NCBI RefSeq assembly: GCF_000003605.2
Contig: NW_003143300.1
Span: forward strand, 57,508 to 82,551
Source of the DNA: Saccoglossus kowalevskii
Lineage: Eukaryota > Hemichordata > Enteropneusta > Harrimaniidae
Direction of reading: 5' to 3'
DNA length: 25,044 bases
Both the position numbers and the translations under genes were made by a program. Below the pieces are notes generated by a model that was not told the DNA's origin, ran no database searches, and saw only the letters and a program-made list of their open reading frames with translations. Every line of letters starts with the position of its first letter. Position 1 is the first letter of the stretch. Of this stretch, positions 1-10,871 are shown one piece after another.

Positions 1-870
1 CCTTATGTGGGACATATGCACATGCAGTGGTTTAGCGATTCGATTCAAAATGGCCGACTGGCAGCCATCTTGTTTTTTGAAAATGTGGTATTTTGGACAT
101 GCTTTGTCAGTTGTCATTCAAACTCCATGACGATTTATTTCGCAATTGGATCAAAGATGGTCGACTGGCAGGCATTTTGTTTTCATTCAAATTTGGCATG
201 TACTTTATACATGTTAGGATGCATGTCCATGACAATTTGTTTCAAAATCTGGTCAAGGATGGCCGATTGACAGCCATCTGACTTTTTGGCCTTACTACTA
301 TATTTCCACAATTTATGTACTATTTTCATTCGTATTTGGCACATACATGTACATCATACATATCAGTGTGTTTCATAATCAGATCAAAGATGGCTGAATA
401 ACGGCTGTTTTTATTTTGGCCATATTACTATGACACGAAACACGTGTTTTGATGTAAATAAACAATCTGTTGTATACGCCACTTGGAACTCAAGTTTCAA
501 GGACACGCTCGCGACAACCCCTCCTCTTTAATATGACGAGCACAAAGAGAACTTAACGGGGACTGTGTCATTTTCAATGACTTTTTATTTCTGGTTTATT
601 TGTCACATTATAAGCAATAAATTATTTTTGTTATACTTCTAATGTTGCATATCGTTCATTTGTTTCCAATGCATGTTTTCATTTGCCATTCTATTCCCTG
701 CTGAAGCTCGATCTGTGTGTTGTCAATTTTCGCGAAGTTTCATTCATTGCAGGGGATGTCCAGGCATACGCCCACCCCTATTTTTTTGGCGATTTCCCAT
801 GTTCAGGATCCTTACCAGACTTGCAACCATCTTGAGTTTTGGCCATATTACTTTATCTTAGGCATGAGTA
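1..870. repeat. Degenerate ~110-bp tandem/dispersed repeat
   Basis: A motif close to GGCCGACTGGCAGCCAT recurs at about 51, 159, 259 and (more diverged) 390. Between copies there are partly conserved stretches such as 'ttggcaca/gtac' and 'ttggccatattact'. The last phrase appears again near 840 with a 'gcaaccatcttg' relative before it, so the family probably extends to about 870. Spacing is about 100-131 bp. The open frames here are translations of the repeat and not genes. The block lies in what is inferred to be a DLST intron. I do not recognise the repeat family by name. Confidence 0.55.
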
Positions 871-2722
871 ACATTTTCCCTTGTTTTTAAGATTTAACAC
901 CCTGGACATATAACGGGGATCCCCTCAACTTGTTAAATGTTAAAAAAAAACAGGGAGGGGCTTATGATCGGGGAGGGATGGTAGTATCCCAGAAGAACAC
1001 AATGGATTGCTCATGTATCATCCCTCTTTTGCAAACCAAACAGAAGTCTCATTTGATCCTGTCATCTTTTCAAGTTAAATCTCTGTTTTGTTACCGGGGT
1101 AGTCGCCAATCCAATTAAATTTTGCTGATGATATCATCTGAGTAAAGACACAATTATTATATTAATAAGGTCAACATCAAACACACCAGAGATTTGTTGA
1201 CAATATAAGTGTTGTTCCATCAAGGAAATACTGCAGGACATTAAAATATAAATCTAGAAGACTAAAATAAATAGGAAGGAAATAGTGAAAAACAAATTCT
1301 CTAAAAAAAATGAAGTGGTGGGTAATTAAGTTAAGACATATAACAGCTGGAAAAAGTGGCACTTGCATATTTGCTAGGTTTAGTTCTTGCTTATTTTGCT
1401 GGTACATCCAGTGATATGCAAACCATGAAATGTATTGTTTCCTACTTGCAGTGAATATAAATTTTCATATTTCATGTAATTATTTTGCTCGAAATTTGAA
1501 TATCAACAGAAAAGTCTGCTTGTTTGGATTGAAAATGCCAGTCAAAACAAAAACCGCTTAGTATGTTTTAAAAAATATTTCAATGTTGGAAATTTTCATG
1601 ATCAGTGTATTTTGGCACCCGCCGTAAACCCTACTGTAATGGCCATTTTGAATTGAAATGCGTCTTATTTGGTGATTGCGCGAGTAAAAGTTGCAGGATT
1701 TGTAAATATATACACTACTATGGTGTAACATCTTAAAAGATTTAACCATATTAGGAAATTGCAGTCATGAGTCAGCTGGGGAAATTCTGACACACAAAAA
1801 AAGAATCTTCATCTGATTTTATACCTACTATGGTATAAATGCATTTGCATTTCGTAACACGCAATATTGTGCTTGAAACTTGGGCAACAAAGACAATGTA
1901 TAGTCGAAAAGAATACAGGGACCCCTGAAACATTTTTGAAAAAAACATCCTTTCCGACATTTAAGCTCAAATATGTCTGTGGACATTGCATGTATTCAGT
2001 TTAACCATGGACTCATGATACAAAGTATGCTTTTAGTTATAATACACATGGTAAATGTTGAAATAAAGTAGAAATAATCCCTACCTTTCTTGGAGTACCT
2101 ATCCACTAGTTTCTCTGATCTTTCCTGTTATGTATGTATATATACCTTCCCTTAATTAGACGCATGTTATGACTTGATGTTTTACTTTCCTTCCTGATTA
2201 ATTTCAATATAAGAATATCCTTAACAATCCTTCATATTAAAGAGCAGTATTGTGGTCCCATTGTGTCCAATTCAATAGTCATCTAAGATGGGTTAAACAA
2301 TACTTGACTTGAGTACTTGACAGGAAGTGAAACTTGTTCGTACATGGACATTTTTTTTTTGTAAATCTTTTATTTCTGATGCTGTGGTAAATCAAATGAC
2401 TTTCTAATTATGTTTTGTACATTGAATATACACACACAGTGCTTTAGAGAGGTTAAAACTGCAATGTCAAGCGGAAAAAAATGTCACTTTGATATTTGAA
2501 AAAAAAAGGGGTTTAAATTTTTAAAATTGATTCGTTCAGGATAACATTTTATAGTGTGTTAATAGAATTGTTGGTTTTCTTGAATGCCTTTAATAAATAT
2601 TGTATAAGAACACATTGACATCTGTTTAGTGGCAATACCCAAAACATGTTTTTGAGGACAGCGTGTGATGCAGTGGTGTGAAAACAAAAGTGTAAGATAT
2701 TGATTTCTCATTTTCTTTTCAG
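871..2722 (+). other. Upstream intron of DLST (3' part), no other feature seen
   Basis: AT-rich non-coding sequence with short homopolymer runs. No exon matching the preceding part of DLST could be found on the + strand, so the intron before the exon at 2723 is probably at least 2.7 kb and runs off the left edge. It ends in a good polypyrimidine tract and AG at 2721-2722. Short open frames on the - strand show no family resemblance. Confidence 0.6.
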
Positions 2723-2890
2723 GCACGTTTGGGTTCCTTGTCAATTGAAGACATGGATGGTGGTACTTTCACTATTAGTAATGGTGGTGTGTTTGGCTCC
2801 ATGTTTGGTACCCCTATTATAAATCCCCCTCAGAGTGCCATCTTAGGTATGCATGCCATCTTCAATAGACCCATGGCTGTTAATGGCAAG
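2723..2890 (+). CDS. DLST: DLST penultimate coding exon
   Basis: 168 nt, 56 codons in phase 0. It starts after ttttcttttcAG at 2721-2722 and ends at GGCAAG before GTAAGA at 2891. It encodes the part from [14 protein letters not shown] to NRPMAVNGK, the core beta-sheet region of the succinyltransferase domain. Confidence 0.95.
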
Positions 2891-3417
2891 GTAAGATAAC
2901 CTACAGCTGTACCATCTTGCTTATTCTCATTTAAATTATCCCTAGGTCTTTGTAGAGTGGGTCTTTTGTTCTTGCATTGTCTACCAGTATCAAAGGATAG
3001 ACTTGAAGTGAACAAGTGTGTATTTTTTGTTTTCATATCTTATCAAAATGTTTTCATTCTCTCTTTTTTCTTTATGCTATCTAATTCTTAGAATTCGTGG
3101 CTTTGTATGCTTTACCAAATATTTGACTTCCCAATGTTAGTCTGTGTACAATTATACACTTTAAAGACAGGTCTATGGTACAATGGGACCAGAATACCAA
3201 ACAATTTTTCTATTTTGTCTAAGAGGAAAGTTTACTTAATTTCATTTGCTTGAAATTGAAGATTTTATTTTATTTATTTCAGGTTGAGATTCGTCCCATG
3301 ATGTATGTTGCATTGACGTATGACCATAGATTGATTGATGGAAGAGAGGCTGTAACTTTCCTGAAAAAGATCAAAACTTGTGTTGAAGACCCTCGCTCAC
3401 TACTCTTAGATCTGTAG
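2723..3417 (+). CDS. DLST: DLST, C-terminal part (dihydrolipoyllysine succinyltransferase, E2 of 2-oxoglutarate dehydrogenase)
   Basis: Two coding exons (2723-2890 and 3283-3417) encode the last 100 residues of the E2 subunit of the mitochondrial 2-oxoglutarate dehydrogenase complex. That enzyme transfers the succinyl group from lipoyl-lysine to CoA in the TCA cycle. The conserved stretch [14 protein letters not shown] is followed by [16 protein letters not shown], then [20 protein letters not shown]. The HRLIDG part is the HxxxDG catalytic motif of the acyltransferase fold (His and Asp). The protein ends in LLLDL, the usual DLST terminus. Splice sites are canonical and the frame joins cleanly at a phase-0 intron. 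The N-terminal lipoyl domain, the linker and the rest of the catalytic domain lie upstream of the window. Residues specific to DLST ([13 protein letters not shown]) separate it from the pyruvate and branched-chain E2 paralogues. No damage is seen. Confidence 0.96.
2891..3282 (+). other. DLST: DLST intron, 392 bp
   Basis: GT-AG intron in phase 0 with a T-rich 3' end (tatttatttcAG). I looked for C/D-box snoRNA signals (RTGATGA ... CTGA) in it and saw none. Confidence 0.93.
3283..3417 (+). CDS. DLST: DLST last coding exon with stop codon
   Basis: 45 codons including TAG at 3415-3417. It carries the catalytic HxxxDG motif (H-R-L-I-D-G, about 16 residues into the exon) and the terminal LLLDL. The mature enzyme works as a 24-mer core in the mitochondrial matrix. 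Confidence 0.96.
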   Translation, partial: VEIRPMMYVALTYDHRLIDGREAVTFLKKIKTCVEDPRSLLLDL

Positions 3418-3830
3418 TCTCACTTAACTATAATATTAATATCTACAACCCAAGAGAAAATAGTACCTGCCATTCAGAATTACTGTTTTTAAATATGCTG
3501 CTAATCAATTTGTATGAAAAACTATGGCGAGAATATTCTAATTTAAACGATGCCAAATTTGCAAGTTTTACTGTGTTTTATTTACGTTGATGTGCATTTA
3601 TTCTTGCCCAGACCCTTATGATGTAGCTGGTACTGTAACATGTTCACAATGACTGACACTAATCCCCACATTGCCCTGACCAATTCTATTGCTTTTTTAA
3701 CACTCTATAATTGTAAAAAAAATATCTTGTAAAGTGACTGATTAGTATGTATTTCTTGCTTCCAGGATTGTGTGAATTATCTTTAGATTTTTTCAGAATT
3801 AAAAGTGAATAAAAAAAAAATTGTGAATAA
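3418..3830 (+). other. DLST: DLST 3' UTR with poly(A) signal
   Basis: AT-rich sequence after the stop. An AATAAA hexamer at 3808-3813 is the first canonical poly(A) signal downstream. A second AATAAA at 4038-4043 could serve as an alternative, distal site. The end given here is approximate and inferred from the first signal. Confidence 0.6.
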
Positions 3831-5805
3831 GTACCATCTGATTACTTGAAAATGTTTTTCATATGCATGTAATTTGTCTTTATAAACCAATACAACATTC
3901 CCCTTGCTTTTTTACGCTTGGATAATTCACCATCAGAGGTCACCTAACTGTACCCATGTGAAACGTTAGCAACATACCGGTAGTTGGTAATATATGGTAC
4001 ATGTTAAATAGAGGGCGCACTTCATGCAGATATTATCAATAAAACATAGGACTTTGGTTGGTTCAATGCTTTTTCTAAGGCATTGCCATCGGGGTATTCA
4101 ATGTTTGTGACAGCTGTAGTGGAACCATTTTTATAATGGATTGTCGATAAGTGGAGTTTCACTTCATTTCAAATACTGTTTAGAAAACTAGGGCTTCTAT
4201 CTTCTTAATGCTTTATTTAAGTTCAGATCTTTTCTCTGTTTAGAACATCACAACATTTATCATTTTAAATGGTGATACATGTCTATGGGTTCTACTTATT
4301 AGTTCTTCACTAAAACAGTAAATCTGCAACTATTCATAGTAATTGACCCCCAAGATTATTCTTTGGGTCTTTCATGCTTTTGACCTTCAATTGTTCAATT
4401 CCTTTTGAACTTGATAAGTGATTATTTAGACCAGTGTATGTACCTTACTGTACTACGTTAGGTATGAAGTACATTTATCAATATTTCTATGAATCTTGTT
4501 GATTTGTATGTGGACTTTATCCTTAAAAATCAACATTCTCTTGTAACTATATATATAGTATGGGGCTTAGTTATTCGCTGTTTTACTTTCACTGGCTGCT
4601 TAAAACCCTTTAAATATTCAAATTTAACAATAATTCATTATATTGTTTCCTCTACAAACCGGTGAATATCTGAATGATCAAATCTGCTAAAATTAAACCC
4701 CATGAATATTTCTCTTCTTCCATTACTGTGTACGTCATAAGGGTGAAATCAACACTTCTGGTTGAGGGCGCTCTTGTCGATGCTGTGGGTAAACTGAATG
4801 TTGATGAGGATGCTATATTGTGTCATCCATCCCAACCTGCCAAAAATTCGATATTGTTTTTGACTTTAATGACATAAATTATATCGACGGTTCAGGCATT
4901 TTCACAGCCAACAGCTTGAAGCCAGGACTACTTCTATAGGGGGTTTGGGTGCGCAGCATGGACCTCTTAAACATGAACTGTTAAACTATATCACATTTTA
5001 CCGAAAATAAGGGGATTCTGCTACCATAATATAGTTGTGTACTTCCAAGACTAGATAAAAATCGAGACGAGAATGTTGTGTTACCTTGTGACGTAATATA
5101 TAGTTTATGGATACGTCATCTCTCCGTCAGTGCATGTGTGATCCAGAGTAACCCTGGACATCCTGCTATGGTGACCAACGGGGAAATGGGGTTATTTATT
5201 ATTAAAATACTCGAGGAGTGAAGATGGACACAAATTCTCACTAATCATGATAACTTAAAAAATCACTTTTGAAGGCAGCCATGCCGATACATGGCTATAT
5301 GGCGCTATTCATACCACCGACGTTCTCCATCACAGTGTGCCTATTACTATTATTATATTTATAGCTCCATGTCATTTAGTGTTGAAAAGTATGGTAAAAG
5401 TATTAAATAAACTGTAATCTGGTTTTGCAAGAATGGCATATTTGTACGGTAATCTCTAATCATGCATGCACGAAGTAGGAGTATCCTGAGCACCCACAAA
5501 CGGAATATCTACGAGGTGGGACGATTGTTGCCAGTATAACTATAGAAGGAATGTAACAAGTTACCTACTGTTTCTGTTTTTAAGATTTTAGATACAATTA
5601 TGGGTCGGATTTTTTGGGATACTAATCGGCAATGGTTTGTCAAGATAATGAATCTCTTCCGTAATTATTTGAGTCTATATTGTTTGCCTACTCTATCTAG
5701 GTACGCCGTGATTTATATTCGTTTATAGACGCCACCATATGGTCTAACGTGAGATGAATTATCTAATGTTTTTATGCAACACGTGTTTGTGAACTCAGGT
5801 AAATA
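3831..5805. other. Intergenic stretch, no gene seen
   Basis: No exon, RNA gene or clear repeat could be supported. A 67-codon frame at 4674-4877 has no family resemblance. Short phrases with GAGGGCGC occur near 4011 and 4766, and this octamer recurs in the hairpin at 9191. It may belong to old mobile elements but is too short to call. Confidence 0.5.
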
Positions 5806-7941
5806 CCATACTTTATGCATGGTGTAATTTGCATACTTATGCATGGTGTAATTTGCATACTTTATGCATGGTGTAATTTGCATTCTTTATGCGTGGTGTA
5901 ATTTGCATACTTATGCATGGTGTAATTTGCATACTTTATGCATGGTGTAATTTGCGCACTTTATGCATGGCATAATTTGCATACTTTATGCATGGTGTAA
6001 TTTGCGCACTTTATGCATGGCATAATTTTCATACTTTATGCATGGTGTAATTTGCATACTTTATGCATGGTGTAATTTGCATACTTTATGCATCGTGTAA
6101 TTTGCATACTTTATGCATTGTGTAATTTGCATACTTTATGCATGGCGTAAATTGCATACTTATGCATGGTGTAATTTGCATACTTTATGCATGGTGTAAT
6201 TTGCATACTTTATGCATGGCGTAATTTGCATACTTATGCATGGTGTAATTTGCATACTTTATGCATTGTGTAATTAGCATAATTTATGCATTGTGTAATT
6301 TGCATACTTTATGCATGGCGTAATTTGCATATTTTATGCATGGTGTAATTTGCATACTTTATGCATGGTGTAATTTGCATAATTTATGCATGGTGTAATT
6401 TGCATACTTTATGCATGGCGTAATTTGCATACTTTATGCATGGTGTAATTTGCATTCTTTATGCGTGGCTTAATTTGCATACTTTATGCATGGTGTAATT
6501 TGCATACTTTATGCATGGTGTAATTTGCATACTTATGCATGGAATAATTTGAATACTTTATGCATTGTGTAATTTGCATACTTTATGCATGGTGTAATTT
6601 ACATACTTTATGCATGGTGTAATTTGCATACTTTATGCATGGCGTAATTTGCATTCTTTATGCATGGCGTAATTTGCATACTTATGCATGGTGTAATTTG
6701 CATACTTTATGCATCGTGTAATTTGCATACTTTATGCATGGTGTAATTTGCATTCTTTATGCATGGCGTAATTTGCATACTTATGCATGGTGTAATTTGC
6801 ATTCTTTATGCATGGCGTAATTTGCATACTTATGCATGGTGTAATTTGCATACTTTATGCATGGCGTAATTTTCATACTTTATGCATGGCGTAATTTGCA
6901 TACTTTATGCATGGTGTAATTTGCATACTTTATGCATGGTGTAATTTGCATACTTTATGCATGGTGTAATTTGCATAATTTATGCATGGCGTAATTTGCA
7001 TACTTATGCATGGCGCAATTTGCATACTTATGCATGGTGTAATTTGCATACTTTATGCATGGTGTAATTTGCATACTTTATGCATGGTGTAATTTGCATA
7101 CTTTATGCATTGTGTAATCTGCATACTATATGCATGGCGTAATTTGCATACTTATGCATGGTGTAATTTGCATACTTTATGCATTGTGTAATTTGCATAC
7201 TTTATGCATGGTGTAATTTGCATACTTTATGCATGGTGTAATTTGCATTCTTTATGCATGGCGTAATTTGCATACTTATGCATGGTGTAATTTGCATACT
7301 TTATGCATCGTGTAATTTGCATACTTTATGCATGGTGTAATTTGCATTTTTTATGCATGGCGCAATTTGCATACTTATGCATGGTGTAATTTGCATACTT
7401 TATGCATGGCGTAATTTGCATATTTTATGCATGGCGTAATTTGCATACTTTATGCATTGTGTAATTTGCATACTTTATGCATTGTGTAATTAGCATAATG
7501 TATGCATTGTGTACTTTGCATACTTTACGCATTGTGTAATTTGCATACTTATGCATGGTGTAATTTGCATACTTTATGCATTGTGTAATTTGCATACTAT
7601 ATGCATGGCGTAATTTGCATACTTATGCATGGTGTAATTTGCATACTTTATGCATTGTGTAATTTGCATACTTTATGCATTGTGTAATTTGCATACTTTA
7701 TGCATTGTGTAATTAGCATAATTTATGCTATGTGTAATTTGCATACTTTATGCATTGTGTAATTTGCATACTTATGCATGGTGTAATTTGCATACTTTAT
7801 GCATGGCGTAATTTGCATACTTATGCATGGTGTAATTTGCATACTTTATGCATGGTGTAATTTGCATACTTTATGCATTGTGTAATTTGCATACTTTATG
7901 CATGGTGTAATTTGCATATTGTATGCATGGTGTAATTTGTG
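5806..7941. repeat. 24-25-bp satellite array, about 86 units, each with a POU octamer
   Basis: Head-to-tail units made of TTTATGCATGG followed by TGTAATTTGCATAC, alternating between 25 bp and 24 bp (one T lost in the TTT). By eye I count about 86 units, and over 70 contain exact ATTTGCAT, the reverse complement of the octamer ATGCAAAT. Usual variants are GGTG/GGCG/TTGTG/TCGTG in the middle and CATAC/CATTC/CATAA at the end. There are no spacers, so this is not a CRISPR-like array, and no frame runs through it. It begins about 2.4 kb after the DLST stop codon and ends in a degenerate unit at about 7940. Confidence 0.97.
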
Positions 7942-8665
7942 TATTCAAACGCATAGAAAATATAGCGTGTAATTCTAAAGATTGTTGAACAGAATTTGTG
8001 TATTAGGAGAGGGTCAAAATAAAACCTATTGTTTGAAAACGCTGAGAGACACGTTTACATCACCCACGACTTGTTGCAACCACACTTCTCCAAGCCTATA
8101 ATTTTGTAAAAATAATTTTTCGTTTTTTGCCCAAAAATTGTATTGTTTTGAATCTACATTAGCATATTGAAATTCCTAGCACTTGTATCACTTAACTTAG
8201 CAATAAATCTTCGTTTATCTATGTTCGAAAGTTTTAACCAATATTTCATAACACTACAGTATAAACACTGAGACTTTGCCGAGCTCAATGCAACAATTGA
8301 CGTTTTGTTTTGAAACGCATTATTTTATTTTAGACAACCTCAATGTCATTTGATGAATGGAAACCCCAAATTTCCGAGTCATTAAGGGTTAATTTTGAAG
8401 TCCAAAATTATGAGGGACGTTGAGAATGGAACAGTGCCAAATGTACGTAGATCAGAATCAGAAAGTGCTTTGTTTCACTGTGCACTCTATGTTTTCATGG
8501 AACCACGAACCCGACCAAGAAAATACAACACCAATGTAACTTTAAGATGAGGTTACAGACATTGCTTCATTATCATAGTTCCACCTCTCATAATATCCCA
8601 CTTCATCTGAAAACAAAGATTAATTTTTACTTACAACAATATTGAAATAAATTATTCAATAAACG
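7942..8665. other. AT-rich stretch, no gene seen
   Basis: No coding or repeat structure could be supported. It may be the decayed downstream part of the reverse-transcriptase element that follows, because that fragment is on the - strand and this would be its 3' side, but I see no domain here. Confidence 0.4.
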
Positions 8666-8840
8666 TTATAAGAAAATTCTTGATTGGTTAATACGGTCGT
8701 CAGCATATAGTAGACATAATATTTTTAAAATAGATTTTAATTCAAGAAAACCGTGACTGTGTGAAAGAGCTTCCCCGATATCGTTTACAAAAATGTTTAT
8801 TAATAAGGGGGAATTTTGCTGTAAACCAGCACTACATGTA
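8666..8840 (-). pseudogene. Non-LTR retrotransposon reverse-transcriptase fragment
   Basis: On the - strand the frame reads GLQQNSPLLINIFVNDI, then about 22 residues later LLYADD (YADD codons at 8696-8707). This is the order and spacing of the GxxQG-P-L-LFN-xxINDL block and the catalytic YADD block of the reverse-transcriptase palm in non-LTR retrotransposons. Decay is visible: the G of the Q-G pair is replaced by N, and after YADD the expected hydrophobic strand is out of frame (a V-L-T reading follows in another frame). No endonuclease, upstream RT blocks or 3' tail could be found, so this is a dead fragment. The clade (CR1-, RTE- or similar) cannot be told. Confidence 0.75.
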
Positions 8841-9133
8841 CATATGAAGAAATCTGTAATAGTAATAGATATGCGTACGCAAACTTTCACGTTTTTGTAC
8901 ATTGAAAAAAAACTTTATAAAGCTTACAGTTAAATCCACATTAAGCAATTTATAAAAGATGAGTAGTGACCAATGTGATCAAAAGCTGTTCGAAAGCCTA
9001 TATATGCTAAATATTTTAATAATGGTATGAATAATAAAAATGTAGTGTACGATTTACGAAAACTGACGGGGTTATGTACTAGTACTTTAACATATACGAC
9101 TAAGGATTCGTTGCTTGACTTGATGAGTGATAG

Positions 9134-9204
9134 TTATTGCGCCCTCGTCGACGGATTCACGGATCAAATCACTTTCAGTGAATTCGTCGGCGAGGGCGCA
9201 ATAA
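9134..9204 (+). other. 71-nt near-perfect hairpin (27-bp stem, 17-nt loop)
   Basis: The left arm (9134-9160) starts TTATTGCGCCCTCG and the right arm (9178-9204) ends CGAGGGCGCAATAA. The 27 positions pair with only two non-Watson-Crick pairs. Both are G-U wobbles if the + strand is transcribed, and A-C mismatches if the - strand is. The stem is much more GC-rich than its surroundings. It may be an RNA hairpin or a fold-back relic of a mobile element. Nothing here decides which. Confidence 0.85.
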
Positions 9205-9338
9205 TTAAGGTGAAAGAGCATCACGCCCGGTAAGCTATTTATGAAGAAAGCACATGAAACTATCGAAATGCAATACTACGTTGTAATATTCCTATTACGT
9301 GGGATGGTAGGTGATAAAGATGTACATGTATGTAATAT

Positions 9339-9370
9339 CAGAGTCCCTTAATGGTGTTGAAGGACTGTGG
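9339..9370. repeat. Small palindromic element (GGACTGTGG family), copy 1
   Basis: AGTCCCTT and AAGGACT flank a ten-base centre AATGGTGTTG, with a further short match outside. The reverse complement matches the hairpin at 18633-18669 in arms and centre (ccacagtcc, tcaacac, agggact). It ends nine bases before the MITE that starts at 9379. Confidence 0.55.
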
Positions 9371-9378
9371 TTATATAC

Positions 9379-9868
9379 TTAAGGTAGAAGCCTTCTCATA
9401 AATTGAAACACCCAGAATTTATTCATTTTACAACAAACTGTACTCAAAAGCAATATAAGGATATTGACTTAAAAAAAGTTGGGGGTCCCCAGCCTTATTT
9501 TCGAGATATTGATGGTTTTATTTTAGTGGAAAGTCGCCATTTTGGCACTATTATAATGCTTTTACCATAGGTTCCTATGGCAGAGATATGCAATATCTCA
9601 AAATCTAGCCTGGTGACATAGGCTGAAAAAATCATATACTGTTAATGATGGAGTACTTTGTTCTGAATTATATACAATTTTTCATTGTGTTCTGTGGAAT
9701 TGTTCTAAAATAGTGATTTTCAAGAAATATTACTGTAATACACAAAATAATGCTATTTCATTGTACCATGGGACATTAGCTTCATGATTGTACATAATAA
9801 ACTAATGAACTATGTCATGTGATTTATGACCAATTTTGTCAAAAATTATGACTAGGCTTCTACCTTAA
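9379..9868. mobile_element. 490-bp MITE with TTAA ends
   Basis: Perfect 15-bp terminal inverted repeats: TTAAGGTAGAAGCCT at 9379-9393 and AGGCTTCTACCTTAA at 9854-9868. After a two-base gap the match continues through TCATAA. No coding capacity. Internal palindromes are CCATAGG/CCTATGG (9565-9580), and GAGATATTG (9503) with CAATATCTC (9591). If the TTAA at each end is the target duplication, a piggyBac-type transposase is a candidate for having mobilised it, but the TIR itself is not one I can assign. Confidence 0.85.
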
Positions 9869-10871
9869 ATTCAGAAAGCTGAAAGGAAAAAAAGATTTTG
9901 GTTATGTGGCGACAGTGCGGTATTCTTTTCCTTGTTATCTTTTTCTGTTTATTTATATATCAAAAAGATTATGTTCAGAACGTAGCATGCATCATTCGTA
10001 TTTACGGGAAGCGAAGTATAAAGATTTTTTGGGGGCAAATTTGCATATTCGGTGAGAAATATTCAGTTTCGGGATAGAAACGCGTGTATTATAGTGCTAT
10101 ATATAAGATCTTCAAGTTGTGTCAGCCAACCAGATAGCTAGATTCAGACTAAGCATGTTACATACATGTCTTTTCGGGTATAAATGTCAGGATTAAACAT
10201 TACCTCATTCTGTCACATACGGCGCACTTCCCTGGCTCCCTGGCACGCGGAATATTAAGCATTACCTGTTTATTTTTAGCCCTTATTAAAAGTTTTGTCC
10301 TCACATAAAAAGGCTTTGAGTGTAAAACAAATTCTACCACCTGACGAAATCTACAAATGTTCTACTTTTAAAAAAGTACTTTTTTTAATACTAAGAAGCA
10401 TACGATGACATGACTATTCCCATCATTGTAACACTGGTCTTGGTGTATTAATATTTAGCCAACCATTATGCATATCAAACGTATTTATCACAACTCACTG
10501 TTGTTTCGCATGTTGTGACATTGAATAAAAATGGATATTACATGGTATATTGCCCGCCGAGTGGATATTAAATGGGTATATTACATGGATGAAGTCACTG
10601 AAACGTCGCATCTGGGATCGCTGCGGCGCGTTCTTCGCTGTAAGCATTTCAATGCGTTTCACGCCGATGCTCACCGAGAAAGCTCTAAGCTGAGTGACAT
10701 GTAAGTAAAACTGAAGGTGTAGTATGTTTGTGAGAAAGTCATTGCAGCCACTCCCACGGCACATTTTTATCTGGCGAGTGGCGAAATAAATTTCTCAATT
10801 CATTTCAGTAATTTTATACTCGATAATTTGAGTGATTCACACTGGTGAAATCCGGTTACTAAAAAAGATAT
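9869..10871. other. No gene seen
   Basis: AT-rich sequence. The only structure noted is a short imperfect duplication at about 10532-10590 (ggatattacatgg and ggatattaaatgg, each followed by tatatt). The - strand frame at 10495-10764 has no recognisable features. Confidence 0.45.

Noticed and set aside
7-270. Open frame of 87 codons at the left edge
   Set aside because: Its internal repeats mirror the degenerate DNA repeat, and there is no domain, splice or start support.
1-2722. Further upstream DLST exons
   Set aside because: No reading on the + strand matches the part of the protein that should come just before the exon at 2723.
2891-3282. Possible snoRNA in the DLST intron
   Set aside because: No C/D boxes or convincing H/ACA fold were seen.
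5806-7941. Regular repeats suggesting a CRISPR-like array
   Set aside because: Units are directly abutting with no unique spacers, and the surroundings are animal intergenic DNA. It is a satellite.
9027-9233. 68-codon + strand frame
   Set aside because: More than a third of it is the long inverted repeat at 9134-9204, and it has no family resemblance.
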